Positions 61,694-64,000 of a DNA stretch of 64,000 bases are shown here, piece after piece. Under the pieces are notes generated by a model that worked only from the letters and a program-made list of their open reading frames with translations, was not told the DNA's origin and did not search any database. Each line of letters opens with the position of its first letter. Position 1 is the stretch's first letter. The stretch spans positions 62,001-126,000 of the forward strand of contig CAJURQ010000007.1 in NCBI GenBank assembly GCA_910588955.1. The letters are read 5' to 3'. Position numbers and translations under genes: made by a program. The DNA comes from an uncultured Lachnospiraceae bacterium (GTDB lineage Bacteria > Bacillota > Clostridia > Lachnospirales > Lachnospiraceae).

Positions 61694-63975
61694 TACCCCT
61701 CCTCCAGCGCATTCAGTTTATCCACAATCTCCTGTATATCCGCCATATTCATATCGCCGCCGAAGCTGAGCGCGCACCGCAGCGGCGTGAATTTCGCCAT
61801 TGCAGCACTCATTTCATTGGATATGGCTTCGTTTGCCACGTCGCTTTCCGCATTCTCCGGCGCGCCGCCGAAAATATCAAGTTTGAGAAGATCTTTCACG
61901 ATCTCTTTCGTGCGCGGATCGCTGAGCACGTCGCCCATTGTCGTGTCCGTTGTGTAGACGAACGGAATCTTTACCGTGGATTCCACCGTAACCTCTTTTG
62001 TCAAAACAATATCGCGGGAAGACCTGCCAATCATAATGTCAAATGCGCCCGTCTCCACATGCCAGTCCTGCACTTTCACACTGTAGTAGGCAAACGCTCT
62101 CTTATCCAGCGTGAAAGTCACCGTCTTCGTCTCCCCCGGCGCAAGCTCCACTTTCTCGAAGCCCTTCAGCTCCTTCACCGGGCGGATCACCGTGCTTTCC
62201 TTGTCCGCCACATAAAGCTGCACCACTTCTTTGCCCGCCATACTGCCCGTATTTTTGACGTCCACGGAAACCTCGATGGTGTCCGTATCTTTTATGGCGT
62301 CCTTATCCGTACGCAGATTGGAGTAGTCGAACGTGGTGTAGGACAAACCGTGCCCGAAGGGGAACATCACATCCATTTTCTTCTTATCATAATAGCGGTA
62401 GCCCACAAAAATGCCCTCGCGGTATTCTACCTTATCCCTCTCCCCGATATAGAACAGATAAGACGGATTGTCTTCCAGTTTATAAGGGAATGTCTCCGGC
62501 AGCTTCGCGCTGGGATTCACCTTCCCGAACAGAATATCGCAGACCGCGCCGCCAACCGCCTGACCGCTAAGATACGCCTCCACAATGCCCTTCACTTCAT
62601 TTACCCAAGGCATCTCCACCGGGGAACCGTTGTGCAGCACCACAATCGTATTCGGCTGTACCGCCGCCACCTTGGAAATCAACTCGTTCTGGCAGTCCGG
62701 CATACGCATGTGCTCCCGGTCAAACCCTTCCGACTCAAAAGCGTCCGGAAGCCCCGCGAAAATAACCGCAACCTTCGCCTTTTTCGCCGTCTCCACCGCC
62801 TCCGCGAGCAGCTTATCGTCTGTCTTGTCTTCCATATCGTCAAAGCCCTGCGCGTAAGTCACATTCGCCATACCCTCTACCGCATCTAACGCCGAGGTGA
62901 CCTTATGGCTGTTGATGTGGGAACTGCCGCCGCCCTGATAGCGGGGCGTCTTCGCGTATTTTCCGATAAAGGCAATCTCATCCTGCTCCGACAAAGGCAG
63001 CACACCCTCATTTTTCAGAAGCACAATAGTCTCCTGCGCCACCTTTCGCGCCATCTCATGATCCTTGTCCCTGTCAAACACCGCGTTCTTATCCCGATTT
63101 TCCTCATAGCGGAATACAATATTCAAAATGCGCGTCACCGCCGCGTCCAGAACTTTTTCCGGAAGCTCGCCACTCTGCACTGCGCCCACAATCAACCTGT
63201 CGTTGAAACCGTTCGAGGAGGGCATTTCCAGATCAAGCCCTGCCTGTAAGTCCTTCACGCGGCTGTTGACCGCGCCCCAGTCGCTCATCACATAGCCGTC
63301 AAATCCCCACTCGTCACGCAGCACCTCCGTCAAAAACCTGTGGTTTTCCGCCGCATAAGTGCCGTTGATTTTATTGTAAGAACACATCACCGTCCAAGGT
63401 TTTTCCTTTTTCACCGCCCCCTCGAATGCCGCCAGATAAATCTCATGCAGGGACCTCTCCCCGATTCTGGAATCCGAGGTCATCCTTCTCGTCTCCTGAT
63501 TGTTCCCCAGAAAATGCTTGATGCTCGTTCCCACATTTTTACTCTGCACGCCGTGAATCAGGGCTCCCGCCATCTCGCTTGCCACAAGCGGATCCTCGGA
63601 ATAGTATTCAAAGTTTCGTCCGCAAAGAGGGGATCTCTTAATGTTCACCGCGGGACCGAGAATCACGCTCACACCCTCAGCCTGACACTCTTCACCCAGC
63701 GTCTCCCCCATCTGCCGGATTAGCTCCCTGTTAAAAGAAGCCGCCGTACCGCATCCGGCAGGAAAACATACCGCCTTGATACTGTCGTTAACCCCCAAGT
63801 GGTCTCCCTCCTGATCCTGCTTGCGCAGACCGTGCGGTCCGTCCGACACCATGCTGGCGGGAATCCCCAACCGCTCCACCGCCTCGGTGTGCCAGAAATC
63901 TGCACCTGAACACATAGATGCTTTTTCCTCCAGCGTCATCTGTGAAACGATCTCTTTGATTTTTTCTGCTGTCAT
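61693..63975 (-). CDS. Glycoside hydrolase family 3 (beta-glucosidase type)
   Basis: A 760-residue GH3 enzyme without a signal peptide, so probably intracellular. I use the ATG at 63975 because GGAGG lies 5 nt upstream; an ATG at 63987 is in frame. It has the TIM-barrel domain with nucleophile Asp232 in VMSDWGA and substrate-binding KHFLGNNQE, the alpha/beta sandwich domain with HNGSPVEMPW, and a C-terminal fibronectin-III-like domain (VKNTGSMAGKEVVQLYV). Likely activity is beta-glucosidase or beta-xylosidase on imported oligosaccharides. The downstream gene is translationally coupled. Confidence 0.95.
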   Translation of the reverse strand: MTAEKIKEIVSQMTLEEKASMCSGADFWHTEAVERLGIPASMVSDGPHGLRKQDQEGDHLGVNDSIKAVCFPAGCGTAASFNRELIRQMGETLGEECQAEGVSVILGPAVNIKRSPLCGRNFEYYSEDPLVASEMAGALIHGVQSKNVGTSIKHFLGNNQETRRMTSDSRIGERSLHEIYLAAFEGAVKKEKPWTVMCSYNKINGTYAAENHRFLTEVLRDEWGFDGYVMSDWGAVNSRVKDLQAGLDLEMPSSNGFNDRLIVGAVQSGELPEKVLDAAVTRILNIVFRYEENRDKNAVFDRDKDHEMARKVAQETIVLLKNEGVLPLSEQDEIAFIGKYAKTPRYQGGGSSHINSHKVTSALDAVEGMANVTYAQGFDDMEDKTDDKLLAEAVETAKKAKVAVIFAGLPDAFESEGFDREHMRMPDCQNELISKVAAVQPNTIVVLHNGSPVEMPWVNEVKGIVEAYLSGQAVGGAVCDILFGKVNPSAKLPETFPYKLEDNPSYLFYIGERDKVEYREGIFVGYRYYDKKKMDVMFPFGHGLSYTTFDYSNLRTDKDAIKDTDTIEVSVDVKNTGSMAGKEVVQLYVADKESTVIRPVKELKGFEKVELAPGETKTVTFTLDKRAFAYYSVKVQDWHVETGAFDIMIGRSSRDIVLTKEVTVESTVKIPFVYTTDTTMGDVLSDPRTKEIVKDLLKLDIFGGAPENAESDVANEAISNEMSAAMAKFTPLRCALSFGGDMNMADIQEIVDKLNALEEG

Positions 63976-64000
63976 GCTATCCTCCATTCTGCAGTCCGCT

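Noticed and set aside
1..64000. rRNA or tRNA genes, phage or insertion-sequence genes
   Set aside because: None recognised on either strand; all large gaps were read and are accounted for by terminators, promoters or palindromic elements.

Overview
The window looks like chromosomal DNA of a Gram-positive, carbohydrate-degrading anaerobe of the Clostridia, most probably a Lachnospiraceae gut bacterium. The signs are the Bacillota gene order hrcA-grpE-dnaK-dnaJ with a perfect CIRCE operator, a rapZ-whiA-crh cluster next to hprK, an ammonium channel fused to a PII protein, DUF4474- and DUF6465-type proteins that I associate with this family, a BspA-like surface protein, and many glycoside hydrolases. 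Base composition is about half GC by eye. I see no rRNA, tRNA, CRISPR array, transposase or phage genes.

Layout. 1-2.1 kb: a secreted subtilisin-like protease, cut by the window edge, preceded by a small lipoprotein that resembles the protease's own propeptide. 2.2-7.2 kb: the class I heat-shock operon. 7.2-7.9 kb: a palindromic intergenic element and a basic DUF6465-type protein. 8.1-14.9 kb (minus strand): glpK, a GH36 alpha-galactosidase, an aminotransferase, a patatin-like phospholipase and uppP. 15.1-18.1 kb (plus strand): an AEC transporter, then a DUF4474 protein paired with a metallophosphoesterase. 18.0-27.2 kb (minus strand): an apparent galactoside-use locus made of an AraC regulator, a solute-binding protein, two permeases, LacZ and pyruvate kinase. 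27.4-32.9 kb: the Amt-PII fusion, an EamA transporter, a GNAT enzyme, a cyclophilin and a second AraC regulator. That regulator is divergent from a GH51 arabinofuranosidase (33.2-34.7 kb), followed by a sodium:alanine symporter. 36.8-38.8 kb: fructose-bisphosphate aldolase and a lipid kinase.

38.8-49.5 kb is a single gene for a secreted BspA-type leucine-rich-repeat protein of about 3557 residues. It contains an almost perfect in-frame tandem duplication of 1983 bp. 49.6-56.6 kb (minus strand) carries crh, whiA, rapZ, murB, glcK, hprK and uvrC, which links carbon-status signalling with cell-wall precursor synthesis. 56.7-64 kb holds ftsH, a divergent pyrG with a terminator-like leader hairpin, a membrane-anchored protein of unknown function and a GH3 glycosidase.

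The most unusual signals are five long intergenic inverted-repeat elements (7.2, 13.3, 29.2, 33.0 and 36.6 kb; at least three share a core motif), the duplicated giant surface protein with an internal hydrophobic hairpin, and the protease with its stand-alone propeptide-like lipoprotein. No complete, clearly novel multi-gene defence or mobile system was found.
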